64,000 bases of DNA, taken from contig NZ_KQ948861.1 in assembly GCF_001514215.1 (NCBI RefSeq), positions 187,860 through 251,859 on the forward strand, given 5' to 3'. This stretch comes from Streptomyces bungoensis (lineage in GTDB: Bacteria > Actinomycetota > Actinomycetes > Streptomycetales > Streptomycetaceae). The notes beneath the pieces are model-generated. The model was given only the letters and a program-made list of their open reading frames with translations. It did no database searches and had not been told where the DNA came from. This document shows positions 32,250 to 40,736 of this stretch, in pieces. The position numbers and the translations under genes are program-made. Position 1 is the stretch's first letter, and every line of letters starts with the position of its first letter.

Positions 32250-33680
32250 CGACGCCGGGGACAGCCGTGCCGAAGCGACTGCGACCGCCGAGACCGCCAC
32301 CAGGACGGCGGCGGCCAACCGGGCTCCCGCTTGCGTCCCGGCGCTGCCCGCCAGGTGCAGGGCGAGTGTCACCAGGGCCACGCCCAGAGCCGTCCCCAGG
32401 CCGCGCGTCATGTTGACGAGACCGCCGCCGGTGCCGGAGGAACGCGCCGGTACGGCGCCCATGATCATGGCGTTGTTGGCCGGGGTGAACATCCCCAGCC
32501 CCAGCCCTGTCAGGGCCAGCGCGGGCACCAGCCAGGCGATGGTCAGCGGGACGACGAGCAGGGCGGCCAGCGCGAACAGGAAGACGGCGGCACCGGCCGT
32601 GCACCGTCCTCGGTCCGCGAGGTTCCGCGGCAAGAGCCGGTCACCGCCGGTCGCGGCGAGCGCGAAACCGGTCGGCAGCGCCGTCAGAACGAGCCCGGCG
32701 GTCAGCTCGGACGTGCCCCGAGCGGTGAGCACGACCGGCACGAGCACGAGCGGCCCGAACAGCACCAGGTACCCGCTCAGCGCCCCGATGAGCCCGAACG
32801 TCACCGCCCGTACCCTCAGCAGGGCCAGATCCAGCAGCGGCGCCTCCGTCCGTCGCTGCCGGCGGACGAACCCCCAGCCCGCCACGGCCGCCGCGAGGAA
32901 CAGCACGGCCACTCCCCAGCCGGGCACGGCGAGCCCGGATGCCGCGGAGACGCCCATCAGGGCGCTCGTGGTGGCTCCCGCCAGCAGGGCGAGCCCCGCC
33001 CAGTCGAAGCGGGCGACGCGTGTCCGGGCCCGGGTCCGCGGCAGCAGGTAGTGCCCGCCGACCAGCGCGATCACCCCTATGGGCACATTCACGCCGAACA
33101 CCCAGCGCCAACCCAGCGTGGACACCAGCACCCCGCCCACCGTGGGCCCCAGCGCGAGCCCCAGCGCCTGCGCGGCGGCCTGAACCCCCAGCGCGGTGCG
33201 CATCCGCCCGCGCGGAGCGCTGGTCGTCACCAGCGCCACGCTGTTGGCCTGCATCATCGCCGCCCCCGCCGCCTGGACCACACGGAACGCCACGAGTGCG
33301 AGGAGGGAGGGGGCGAGGCCGCAGGCCGCGGAGGCGAGGGTGAAGACCCCGAAGCCGTACAGGTACAGCAGCTTGCGGCCGTGCGCGTCCGACAGCCGGC
33401 CGGCGGGCACGAGCAGGGCCACCAGAGTCAGCAGATAGGCCAGCGACACCCACTCCACCGCTGCCAGCGACGTGTGGAACTCGCTGCCCAGGCCGCCGTA
33501 GGTCAGCGTCACGATGCTGGCGTCGAGCTGACCCATGAAGGCGCCGAAGCAGACCGTTCCCACGGCGAGCCACCACGCGTCAGGACGTGACCGGATCCGT
33601 TCGGGGCGGGGCCGCTCCGCGACGAGCAGCGCGGGCCAGCGGCGGCTCCTGGGCGGGTGGGGACTCGTACGAGCGTCCAT
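32238..33680 (-). CDS. DHA2-family (14-TM) MFS drug exporter, 480 aa
   Basis: Drug:H+ antiporter. About 14 helices; motif A is GRLSDAHGRKLLYLYG, motif C-like GLALGPTVGGVLVSTLGWRW, and TM1 has FMGQLDASIVTLTYGGL, the LDxTIVNVAL-type start of DHA2. The ATG at 33680 is preceded by GGAG at only 1 nt spacing; a TAATAT element ends 6 nt before the ATG, so the mRNA may be leaderless. The upstream segment includes TCGGATGCCGA, a small dyad that could be an operator. Although embedded in the sulfur cluster it carries no CstR site, so it is probably unrelated. Confidence 0.88.
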   Translation of the reverse strand: MDARTSPHPPRSRRWPALLVAERPRPERIRSRPDAWWLAVGTVCFGAFMGQLDASIVTLTYGGLGSEFHTSLAAVEWVSLAYLLTLVALLVPAGRLSDAHGRKLLYLYGFGVFTLASAACGLAPSLLALVAFRVVQAAGAAMMQANSVALVTTSAPRGRMRTALGVQAAAQALGLALGPTVGGVLVSTLGWRWVFGVNVPIGVIALVGGHYLLPRTRARTRVARFDWAGLALLAGATTSALMGVSAASGLAVPGWGVAVLFLAAAVAGWGFVRRQRRTEAPLLDLALLRVRAVTFGLIGALSGYLVLFGPLVLVPVVLTARGTSELTAGLVLTALPTGFALAATGGDRLLPRNLADRGRCTAGAAVFLFALAALLVVPLTIAWLVPALALTGLGLGMFTPANNAMIMGAVPARSSGTGGGLVNMTRGLGTALGVALVTLALHLAGSAGTQAGARLAAAVLVAVSAVAVASARLSPASSRQ

Positions 33681-33742
33681 GCTCCGATATTACATCGGCA
33701 TCCGAAATATTCTGGTGCCGTTGTACGCGTCGGTCGTACGGG

Positions 33743-34318
33743 TCAGAGGCTGCGCAGGCGTGCCAGCGCGGCGTCCAGGTCGGCCTTGCGGGGCCGGTTG
33801 TAGGGGAGCTTGCCGAGCATGGCGGCCATGCCGCAGGTGTTGGTCACGGCGGAGAACACCAGGCCTCCGGCGATGCCGGCGGACAGCAGCCGGAAGCCCG
33901 GGTGGACGAACTCGCCGAGGGCCAGGCCGAGCAGGACGAGGGATCCGGCGGTGAGGCGGACCTGGCGGTCCATGCTCCAGGCCGACTTGACGTCGCATGC
34001 CAGCGGGCGGTCCAGTTCGTGGCCCTGGGCGGCCCAGGCCCCGGTGCCGCCCGCGAGCGTCGCGGTGTGGATGCCCTTCTCGGCGAGCCGCAGGCACGCC
34101 TTCTCGGAACGGGCACCCGAGGCGCAGACCACGAGGACCTCTCCGCGCTCGGCGGCGTCGCGGATGTCGGGCAGTGCCCGGTCGAGCTGGTCCAGCGGGA
34201 TGTTCAGGGCACCGGGCACGTGCCCGCCGGCGTACTCGCCCGGGGTGCGGACGTCGATGACGACGAGTTCGTGCAGACGGGTCTTGGCCTGGCGGGGATC
34301 GATGGCGGCGATGGTCAT
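33743..34318 (-). CDS. Rhodanese with DUF2892 membrane tail (YgaP-like), 191 aa
   Basis: N-terminal rhodanese domain (residues 1-105) with the active-site loop VVCASGARSEKACLRL, where the first Cys carries the persulfide, followed by two membrane helices (about 125-165) of DUF2892 including CGMAAMLGKLPYNR. This is the YgaP arrangement, a membrane sulfurtransferase. It follows the TSUP and rhodanese genes on the same strand, about 120 nt downstream, and would move sulfane sulfur near the membrane, for instance to the exporter. AAGGAA lies about 10 nt before the ATG. Confidence 0.85.
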   Translation of the reverse strand: MTIAAIDPRQAKTRLHELVVIDVRTPGEYAGGHVPGALNIPLDQLDRALPDIRDAAERGEVLVVCASGARSEKACLRLAEKGIHTATLAGGTGAWAAQGHELDRPLACDVKSAWSMDRQVRLTAGSLVLLGLALGEFVHPGFRLLSAGIAGGLVFSAVTNTCGMAAMLGKLPYNRPRKADLDAALARLRSL

Positions 34319-34439
34319 GGCAGATGTGTTCCTTGCCTGTCGATGTGTCGATGTGTCGAGATGTTGTCGTTGCCCAGGAGCGGACGTGCCCGCGTGCCGT
34401 GGGTGGCGGTGAGAGCGGTCCCGGACCGCGGCGGGTCGG

Positions 34440-35189
34440 TCAGAGGACCGCGTCGATGAGCATGAAGACGGCGACCGCGAGCAGGACGTACGCGAAGACG
34501 CGTTGCAGTGTCCCGCCCTTGAGCTTCGCGGACAGGCGTTTGCCGTCCCAGGCGCCCAGCACGGCCGCCGCGGTGAACGGCGCGATGACGGCCCAGTCCA
34601 GGTGCATCCCGGTGCCGGCCCGGGCGCCGAGCGCGGCCAGCGAGTTGATCGTGATGACCAGCAGGCTGGTGCCGACCGCGGCGCGCATGGGCAGCCGGAG
34701 CACGCCCACCAGCGCCGGCACGGCGAGGAAGCCGCCGCCCACCCCCAGGAACCCGGTCACCGCGCCGAGACCGGCCCCGGCGGCACCGGCCTTGCCCGCG
34801 TTCACCTGGGCGCCGGACGCGGCGACGGCCGTGGCGGGGCGCAGCATCCGCACCGCGGCGAGTGCCGCGATGACCGAGAAGGCGACGGTCAGCAGGGCTT
34901 GGGGCAGATGCCCGGCGGCGGCCCCGGCGACCATCGCGGGCACGATGCCCGCCGCGGCGAACAGCAGCCCGGTGCGCCAGGTCACGTTCCCGTCCCGGGC
35001 GTGCCCGGTGAGTGCGGTGACCGAGGTGAGGGTGACGATGACCAGGCTGGCCGTCGTCGCCTCGGCCGGGGTGAAGTGCAGCAGGTAGATCAGGGCGGGT
35101 ACGGCGAGGACGCTGCCGCCCCCGCCGAGGCCGCCCAGGGCCAGGCCGACGACGGCACCGGCGACGAGCGCGAGAACCAGAGCGGTCAT
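34440..35189 (-). CDS. TSUP-family sulfite/thiosulfate exporter (TauE/SafE), 249 aa
   Basis: Eight-helix TSUP protein with two repeats of the family glycine-rich motif: LALGGLGGGGSVLAVPALIY near the N-terminus and TGFLGVGGGFLAVPALVGVL near residue 150. The ATG overlaps the stop of the upstream rhodanese (ATGA). Co-expression with rhodanese, SQR and persulfide dioxygenase points to export of sulfite or thiosulfate formed from sulfide, as for CstA/TauE in staphylococcal cst operons. There is no separate ribosome site, so translation depends on coupling. Confidence 0.88.
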   Translation of the reverse strand: MTALVLALVAGAVVGLALGGLGGGGSVLAVPALIYLLHFTPAEATTASLVIVTLTSVTALTGHARDGNVTWRTGLLFAAAGIVPAMVAGAAAGHLPQALLTVAFSVIAALAAVRMLRPATAVAASGAQVNAGKAGAAGAGLGAVTGFLGVGGGFLAVPALVGVLRLPMRAAVGTSLLVITINSLAALGARAGTGMHLDWAVIAPFTAAAVLGAWDGKRLSAKLKGGTLQRVFAYVLLAVAVFMLIDAVL

Positions 35190-35551
35190 GCTATCGAGCC
35201 GCTGTTCCCGCGGTCGTCGACGACCGGGTACCCGGCGGCGGCCCACGCCCTCATACCGCCCTTGACGTCCACCACCTGCGCGCCCCGCGCGGTCAGCAGT
35301 TCGGCTGCCTGCTGCGAGCGCTGCCCGCTGCGGCAGATCACCACCAGCGGCCGGTCCCGAGCCTCGTCCGGCAGCGCCACCCCCGCCACCAGGCCGGACA
35401 GCGGCGCGTATACGGCGCCGGGCGCGTGGCCGGCGTCCCACTCGCGCTGCTCGCGCACATCCAGCAGGACGGCCGGAGCGTCGGCGTCCCGGGTGCGCCG
35501 GGCAGCCTCGTCGACGGTGACACGGTCCTCGCCGGTGGGGAAGAGGGACAT
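35186..35551 (-). CDS. Single-domain rhodanese, 121 aa
   Basis: Stand-alone rhodanese: LLDVREQREWDAGHAPGAVY and active loop VVICRSGQRSQQAAEL with the catalytic Cys, then VDVKGGMRAWAAAGYPVV. It transfers sulfane sulfur between thiols, probably from the SQR/dioxygenase system. ATG 35551 has GAGAGG 7 nt upstream; a GTG directly before it is the alternative. First gene of the rhodanese-TSUP-YgaP set, and divergent from the persulfide dioxygenase across an array of CstR operators. Confidence 0.88.
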   Translation of the reverse strand: MSLFPTGEDRVTVDEAARRTRDADAPAVLLDVREQREWDAGHAPGAVYAPLSGLVAGVALPDEARDRPLVVICRSGQRSQQAAELLTARGAQVVDVKGGMRAWAAAGYPVVDDRGNSGSIA

Positions 35552-35641
35552 CACACAACCTCTCGGAAATGGGGAGGGGCGGAACGGGAGGGGCGTTCAG
35601 CCGGCCGCTGCGGTCGGTACGCGCGGCGATGGCGGACGACT

Positions 35642-35837
35642 TACCCCCGGGGGTATACACATACGATAGCACCGGTACCCCAGGGGGTATTCCACCTCCC
35701 CCTCGACCCCACGGGGACCGGGCGGGCGCTACAGCCCCCGGGGTCGGCCGGGACAGCTTGCCTCCATATACCCCCGTGGGTATACGATGCGTCTCATCAA
35801 TACCCCCGTGGGTATCTGCCCCATACCCCTCGGGTGT
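35642..35837. promoter_or_regulatory. Array of five CstR-type operators in a divergent promoter
   Basis: In the 333-nt gap 35552-35884 I count TACCCCCGGGGGTA (35642-35655), GTACCCCAGGGGGTAT (35675-35690), TATACCCCCGTGGGTATA (35767-35784), ATACCCCCGTGGGTAT (35800-35815) and a degenerate ATACCCCTCGGGTGT (35823-35837). Two lie near the rhodanese-TSUP promoter and three near the dioxygenase promoter. Nothing else is seen in the gap except the ribosome sites. CstR binding is inferred from the dyads and from the cstR gene 3.4 kb away. Confidence 0.85.
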
Positions 35838-35884
35838 CCCGGGACTCTCCGGTCCCCCGCACTACAGGCGCCAGGAGGCACCTC

Positions 35885-37258
35885 ATGTACTTCGCGCAGC
35901 ACTACCTCGACTGCCTGTCCCAGGCGGCGTACGTCATCGGTGATCCGACCAGCGGCAAGGCCGTCGTCGTCGACCCCCGCCGGGACGTGGACGAGTACGT
36001 CGCGGACGCCGAGGCGCATGGATTCACCGTCGAGGCGGTGATCAACACCCACTTCCACGCCGACTTCCTCGCCGGCCACCTGGAGCTGGCCCGGCGCACC
36101 GGCGCCTGGATCGGCTACGGGCAGCGCGCCGTCACCGAATACCCCATCCGCAAGCTCGCCGACGGCGAGCGGATCTCCCTGGGCGAGGTCACCCTCCAGA
36201 TCCTGGAGACCCCGGGCCACACCCCCGAGTCGATCAGCATCCTCGTCTTCGAGAAGCCCCAGGACACCGTCCCCTACGGGGTGCTCACCGGCGACGCCCT
36301 GTTCATCGGCGACGTCGGACGCCCCGACCTGCTCGCCTCCGCCGGCGTCACCGCCGAGGAACTGGGCGCGATGCTCTACGACAGCGTCCACCACAAGCTG
36401 ATGGCCCTGCCCGACGAGGTCCGCGTCTTCCCCGCCCACGGCGCCGGCTCCGCCTGCGGCAAGAACCTCTCCACCGAACTGCAGTCGACCATCGGCATGC
36501 AGCGGCTGACCAACTACGCCTGCCGGCCCATGGACCAGGACACCTTCGTCCGCCTCGTCACCGCCGGCCAGTCCGCCGCCCCCGGCTACTTCTCGTACGA
36601 CGCCGACCTCAACCGCCGCAACCGCGACCTGTTCGAGCCGCGGGAGGGCGCTCCCGCACTGGAGGCGACCGAGTTCGCCCGCCTGCGTACCGCCGGCGCC
36701 GTGGTCCTCGACGCACGCGACCAGTTCGAGTTCGCCGCCGGTCATCTCGCCGGCTCCGTCAACGTCCCGCTCGACGGCCGCTTCGCCGAGCAGGCCGGCA
36801 GCGTCCTCACCCCCGAGGACGAGATCCTCATCGTCGCCCCCGAGGGCCGCGTCGAGGAGACCGTCACCCGCCTCGCCCGCATCGGCTTCGACCGCGTCCA
36901 CGGCTACGCGGCCGAGCCCGGGCAGCTCTTCCTCACCCTCTCCGATCAGACACGCCAGGCAGGCCGGCTGACCGCCGAGGCCCTGCGCGAGGAACTCGCC
37001 TCCGCCGAGCCCCCGCTGGTCCTCGACGTGCGGGGCTGCGGCGAGCGCGAGGGCGGCCGCTCCATCGAGGGCGCCCTGCACATCCCCCTGGCCGAACTGG
37101 CCAAGCGCCTCGACGAGGTCCCGGCCGAGGGCCGGCTGGTGGTCCACTGCGCCGGCGGTCACCGCTCGTCCATCGCCGCCAGCCTGATCCGGCACACCGG
37201 CCGCACCGAGGTCTACGACCTGCTCGGCGGCTACGGCGCCTGGGAGACGGTCGCCTGA
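35885..37258 (+). CDS. cstB: Persulfide dioxygenase-rhodanese fusion (CstB-like), 457 aa
   Basis: Residues 1-240 are a metallo-beta-lactamase-fold sulfur dioxygenase: INTHFHADFLAGHLELA (metal site; Phe replaces the second-site His of HxHxDH), LETPGHTPESIS, TGDALFIGDVGRPDL and VFPAHGAGS. The ETHE1 class uses one iron, so the Phe need not abolish activity. Residues 260-350 form a rhodanese-like domain without Cys in its loop (VAPEGRVEE). Residues 360-455 are a full rhodanese with Cys in VVHCAGGHRSS. This matches CstB, which oxidises persulfide and releases thiosulfate. AGGAGG lies 6 nt before the ATG. Confidence 0.9.
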   Translation: MYFAQHYLDCLSQAAYVIGDPTSGKAVVVDPRRDVDEYVADAEAHGFTVEAVINTHFHADFLAGHLELARRTGAWIGYGQRAVTEYPIRKLADGERISLGEVTLQILETPGHTPESISILVFEKPQDTVPYGVLTGDALFIGDVGRPDLLASAGVTAEELGAMLYDSVHHKLMALPDEVRVFPAHGAGSACGKNLSTELQSTIGMQRLTNYACRPMDQDTFVRLVTAGQSAAPGYFSYDADLNRRNRDLFEPREGAPALEATEFARLRTAGAVVLDARDQFEFAAGHLAGSVNVPLDGRFAEQAGSVLTPEDEILIVAPEGRVEETVTRLARIGFDRVHGYAAEPGQLFLTLSDQTRQAGRLTAEALREELASAEPPLVLDVRGCGEREGGRSIEGALHIPLAELAKRLDEVPAEGRLVVHCAGGHRSSIAASLIRHTGRTEVYDLLGGYGAWETVA

Positions 37259-37281
37259 CCCGCCGAACGACCGCGGGTCAG
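37255..37281 (+). terminator. Stem-loop at the end of the dioxygenase gene
   Basis: CTGACCCGC (37255-37263) pairs with GCGGGTCAG (37273-37281), 9 bp with a 9-nt loop. The TGA stop is inside the first arm. Confidence 0.5.
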
Positions 37282-37379
37282 GGCGACGGTGCGGCCGCCC
37301 GAGCCCTCGGTGGTTCCGCATGCAAGCCATCCCGTGGCGGGCATCGCCACGGACTCACAGCGGAGGAAGGAAGTCCGCC

Positions 37380-37535
37380 ATGTGCCGACGTGTCACCTGT
37401 TCGAACTGCGGCAAGGCCACGTACACGGGCTGCGGGAACCACGTGGAACAAGTCCTCGCGGGTGTGCCGAAATCGAGGCGGTGCGACTGCCCGCCGGCGC
37501 CCCGGCGCTCCTGGTGGCCCTTCGGCCGCCGCTGA
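37380..37535 (+). CDS. Cys-rich zinc-ribbon-like peptide, 51 aa
   Basis: MCRRVTCSNCGKATYTGCGN, then HVEQVLAGVPKSRRCDCPPA and a basic tail ending WWPFGRR. Seven cysteines at 2, 7, 10, 18, 35 and 37 (with His21), arranged as CxxC, CGxH and CxC, suggest a metal-binding ribbon. GGAGGAAGGAAG lies just upstream of the ATG. Similar short proteins (MCR.VTC..CGK.TY.GCG.H.EQVL..VP...RC.C) are common in Streptomyces; the function is not known to me. It is alone between the sulfur cluster and the sigma-factor pair. Confidence 0.8.
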   Translation: MCRRVTCSNCGKATYTGCGNHVEQVLAGVPKSRRCDCPPAPRRSWWPFGRR

Positions 37536-37701
37536 GCACGCGCGACTCCCCCGGCCCGGAGTCCCGAGTCCGGCCTGTCCGCGCTGATGTTCCGGCCGGG
37601 AACGGTGGTGAGCGCCGCGACGGCGGGCGGCGGGACGCGGTCCGGTGCCGTCGCGGGCGGTCCTCGGGGGCACCACCGGGTGCCCCCGCGGTCCGAGCGG
37701 T

Positions 37702-38763
37702 TCAGCTCTGCGGCTCGGTCCGGACCCGCCCCGTGTCCGCGGGCTGCTGGCCGGCCTTGTCGACGACGGCGAGCTCCAGTTCGGCCTCGCTGGACAGCAG
37801 CGCTCCCGCCTTCCCGTACGAGGTGTCCTTGGTCAGGTAGCTGCGGTACCCGAGGAAGGTGAAGTCCTTCTCGTCGAAGACCCACTCGGTCCGGATGCCG
37901 TGGCGCGTGTCGTCGCGGGCGATGCCGAGGCCCCGGCGGCCGATCGCGTCGCGGGCCTGCGGAGCCGGGGAGACGCCCGGGATCTTCGCCGCCGCCCGGT
38001 AGAGGGCGGCGGCCGTGCGGGGCGGCATCATCGTGCCGAGCAGGGACCCGATCTGCTCGAACACCGCCTGGTCGCGTTCCCGGCCCTCGGTGTGCGGAGT
38101 CCTGGCGTACAGGTAGGACAGCAGTGTGTCGGGGTCGGTGGGCAGTGAGCTGAGCCAGCGGTAGGTGGGTCGGGCGATGCCGGCCGGAGTGCCGTCCGTG
38201 TCACCGAGTTCGGCGTTGAGGGGGAAGGTCTCACCGTCCTCCCGGATCAGTCCGAGCCTGTGCAGGGGCCCCGGCTGCTGCGCGATCCACGTCTCACGGT
38301 CCAGCAAGGCGCCGACGACGGCCTTCCCGCTGGTCAGGTCGGCCCCGCGGGTCTTCTCCCGGGTGTAGACGAACTGGTCGTCCCGGACAGTGGGCGTGTC
38401 GCGCTCCTGCGCCGCGTCGGAGATCCGGCCCAGGAGCGCCGCGACGGGCCGCATGTCGGAGGCCGCGCGGTGCGAAGCTCCGCCGGAGGACTCGCTGTCG
38501 CCGCCGTTCAGGGCGACTCCCGCGGTCAGTGCGCAGGCCAGGGCCAGCGCGGTCGCCGGTGCCAGGAGCGCGGGCCGCAGCAGCCGACGGGTCCGGCCGG
38601 TACGGGTCGCCTGGTCTCGGTCGATGTGGTGCATCAGCAGTTCCTTGTGCCGAAGGTGCTGCTCGCGCGGAAGGTCCCGGTCGGCCGGGGCCGGCAGCAG
38701 GCGGGCGATCTCTTCGCGATCGCCGTCGCGCTCCGGGGAAGCGCCGGTGGTCTCGTCGTTCAT
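37702..38763 (-). CDS. CU044_5270-family membrane protein, 353 aa
   Basis: Short cytoplasmic N-terminus (MNDETTGASPERDGDREEIA, LPAPADRDLPREQHLRHKEL), one membrane helix (about 65-85), and a large extracellular domain with DDQFVYTREKTRGADL, TYRWLSSLPTDPDTLLSYLY and YRAAAKIPGVS, characteristic of the CU044_5270 family. The gene overlaps the upstream ECF sigma gene by 4 nt (ATGA). Family members are regularly paired with such sigma factors and are thought to act as membrane-bound regulators, possibly anti-sigma factors; the signal sensed is unknown. Confidence 0.8.
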   Translation of the reverse strand: MNDETTGASPERDGDREEIARLLPAPADRDLPREQHLRHKELLMHHIDRDQATRTGRTRRLLRPALLAPATALALACALTAGVALNGGDSESSGGASHRAASDMRPVAALLGRISDAAQERDTPTVRDDQFVYTREKTRGADLTSGKAVVGALLDRETWIAQQPGPLHRLGLIREDGETFPLNAELGDTDGTPAGIARPTYRWLSSLPTDPDTLLSYLYARTPHTEGRERDQAVFEQIGSLLGTMMPPRTAAALYRAAAKIPGVSPAPQARDAIGRRGLGIARDDTRHGIRTEWVFDEKDFTFLGYRSYLTKDTSYGKAGALLSSEAELELAVVDKAGQQPADTGRVRTEPQS

Positions 38764-39386
38764 GTGAGCTCCTCCCGTACGGGCAGGGCCGCGATCGCGG
38801 CCGCACTTGTCATCTCTCCGCGGGGGGTGGGGGGTTCCCGGTCCTCTTCGGCGAGGTGGGCGAGTTTCCTGCGGGCGCGCGAGAGGCGGGAGCGTACGGT
38901 GCCGACGGCGATGCCGAGGGCCTCGGCCGTCTGCCGGTAGTCCAGTCCGGACCACACGCACAGGGCCAGCACCTCCCGCTCCTGGCGTCGCAGCCGGCCC
39001 AGGGCCGCCTGTACGGCACGCAGGCGCCGTGCGTCGTCGATGCGCCCGACCGTCCGGAGCGCGAAGTCCTCCTCCACCGGGGGCTGCGGCTGGCGCGCCA
39101 GGAACAGCCGGCGTCTGCGCAGTGCCCGGCCGGCGTTGTCCGCCTTGTGGGTGGCGATGCCCAGCAGCCAGGGCAGCAGGGAGCCGCCGTCCTCGTGCAC
39201 TCGTGCGCGGGTGCGCCACGCGGTCAGGAACGTTTCGGACATGATCTCCTCGGCTGCCGACCAGTCGCCGGTCAGCCGCAGCCCGTGGTTGTACACGGCT
39301 CGGGCGAACTCCTCGTACAACTGGGCGAACGCCTCACGGTCCCCCTCGCGCACGCGGCGGCGCACATCGTTTTCTGAGTTCCTCAC
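38760..39386 (-). CDS. ECF-type RNA polymerase sigma factor, 208 aa
   Basis: Sigma-70 region 2 (FAQLYEEFARAVYNHGLRLT, SAAEEIMSETFLTAWRTRAR) and region 4 (LRAVQAALGRLRRQEREVLA, GLDYRQTAEALGIAVGTVRS). The GTG start has GGAGAG 8 nt upstream. It is followed with ATGA overlap by its membrane partner. The C-terminal 25 residues are outside the conserved region. The upstream gap has no clear ECF promoter of the GGAAC/CGTC type. Confidence 0.9.
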   Translation of the reverse strand: MRNSENDVRRRVREGDREAFAQLYEEFARAVYNHGLRLTGDWSAAEEIMSETFLTAWRTRARVHEDGGSLLPWLLGIATHKADNAGRALRRRRLFLARQPQPPVEEDFALRTVGRIDDARRLRAVQAALGRLRRQEREVLALCVWSGLDYRQTAEALGIAVGTVRSRLSRARRKLAHLAEEDREPPTPRGEMTSAAAIAALPVREELT

Positions 39387-39704
39387 GACCAGTTCTCTCC
39401 ACGACGCACCAGGAGTTCCTGTGGCCTCTGTCACGTGGAGGCGCGGTGGCGGTGGTGTGGTCCGAAGCGAGTGCGATCGCCGCCACCGGGCGGCCGCCCG
39501 AGGCGCGCCGTCCGGCTGGGGACCGGGGTGTGCCGACGGGCCGCCTGGGCGGTCCCGGCGGGCACACAGCCGCCCGCCGGTGGCCGGTGACTCCCGCCTG
39601 CGTCCCCAAGCGAGCCCTTGACGCCGCAGTGCCCCTTCGGAGCGGTCTCCATACCTTCGCGCACACACGAACTCTTCATACAGTCCGTGCCGCGGACAGC
39701 CGGT
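39387..39704. other. Intergenic gap between sigma factor and ANTAR gene
   Basis: About 320 nt. I see no gene, operator or strong stem-loop. Presumably it holds the promoter of the sigma gene. Confidence 0.5.
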
Positions 39705-40556
39705 CTACGCGGAACGGGACTTACCGGTGGCGTCGGCGTGGAGATGGTTGAGGGCGGTGAGCACGGCGGTGTTGCGGTGCCACAGCAGCCATCGGCCGAC
39801 CTGAGTGCCGAGGTCGTGCATCGCGGTCAGCTGGGCGGGGGTGAGGTCGTGCAGCGGCCGTTCGTGGTGGGAGGAGATCATGCCGATCACCGTGCCGTTC
39901 GGGCTGAGCAGAGGCGTGCTGTGGCAGGCGCGGCTGCCCGTCTCCAGGATCGCCTCCCGGGAGGCCTCGTCGAAGGTGTCGGAGGCGGCGACGTCCTTGA
40001 CGGTCACCTGCCGGGATTCCTCCGCGGCCTGGGCGCAGGAGGTCGTCGAGGCCTCCACGAAGGCGAAGTAGTCGGTGAACTGCCGGTTCAGTCCGACGTG
40101 CTTCTCCATGCGCAGCATCCCGTTCTCCACGAGCTGCACGTTGCCCATGTGGGCGCCGGTCACGCGCAGGGCCTGACGCAGGGCCGACGTGAGGACGGCG
40201 CTGTGACTTTCCGGCCGCGATCCGCTCGCGCCCAGCACCGGGATGGCGGGTGCGGGACCCTGGGGGCGGCTGGGCACCCAGACGGGGGCGCCCGGCGCGG
40301 GGCCCCGCAGACGGATGGCGACGTCGGCGAGGGTGTGCAGTTTGATGTTGAACTTCTGCGACGAACGGCGCAGCAGGTCGAACGCCTCCCGTTCCGAGGA
40401 GAGCCGGTACCGAGACGTCAGCAGCTTCTCGGCGCGGGCGACGCCGGCATGGGCCAGCCGCCGGTTCCGTTCGTCGACGGCACTCTGCACGGCGCCCCGC
40501 GCCGCGGGACGCCCCTCGTTCACCGGTGGTGTGGACGTATCCGGATGCTGGGTCAT
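39705..40556 (-). CDS. ANTAR-GAF regulator, 283 aa
   Basis: An ANTAR RNA-binding domain is near the N-terminus (about residues 28-84: RAEKLLTSRYRLSSEREAFD, LLRRSSQKFNIKLHTLADVA), then a proline-rich linker, then a GAF domain (about 115-265: GAHMGNVQLVENGMLRMEKH and GTVIGMISSHHERP). ANTAR proteins antiterminate transcription by binding paired RNA hairpins. The usual actinobacterial order is GAF then ANTAR; here it is reversed. AGGAGG lies 8 nt before the ATG. No target hairpin pair was found in the window. The ligand of the GAF domain is unknown; cysteines (SCAQAAEES, ACHSTPL) might be redox-active. Confidence 0.78.
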   Translation of the reverse strand: MTQHPDTSTPPVNEGRPAARGAVQSAVDERNRRLAHAGVARAEKLLTSRYRLSSEREAFDLLRRSSQKFNIKLHTLADVAIRLRGPAPGAPVWVPSRPQGPAPAIPVLGASGSRPESHSAVLTSALRQALRVTGAHMGNVQLVENGMLRMEKHVGLNRQFTDYFAFVEASTTSCAQAAEESRQVTVKDVAASDTFDEASREAILETGSRACHSTPLLSPNGTVIGMISSHHERPLHDLTPAQLTAMHDLGTQVGRWLLWHRNTAVLTALNHLHADATGKSRSA

Positions 40557-40736
40557 CGAGAGGGCCTCCTGTTCCGGCAGCACCCGTACGACCCCACTCG
40601 CCTGTGGTCCGCGCAGGAGCGGCGGCACTGCGGTGCCTACAGGCCGAAGCACCCTCCCTCACTGTACGCATGACCGGCCCCCTGCCCGCCAGAGGGCCTT
40701 CACGCAGTCGGCTCCGGGCCCGGCCCGCCTGCCAGG

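Noticed and set aside
32238..33680. Assigning the DHA2 exporter to the CstR regulon
   Set aside because: No ATACCCC..GGGGTAT dyad lies upstream; it is transcribed toward cstR and appears only inserted among the sulfur genes.
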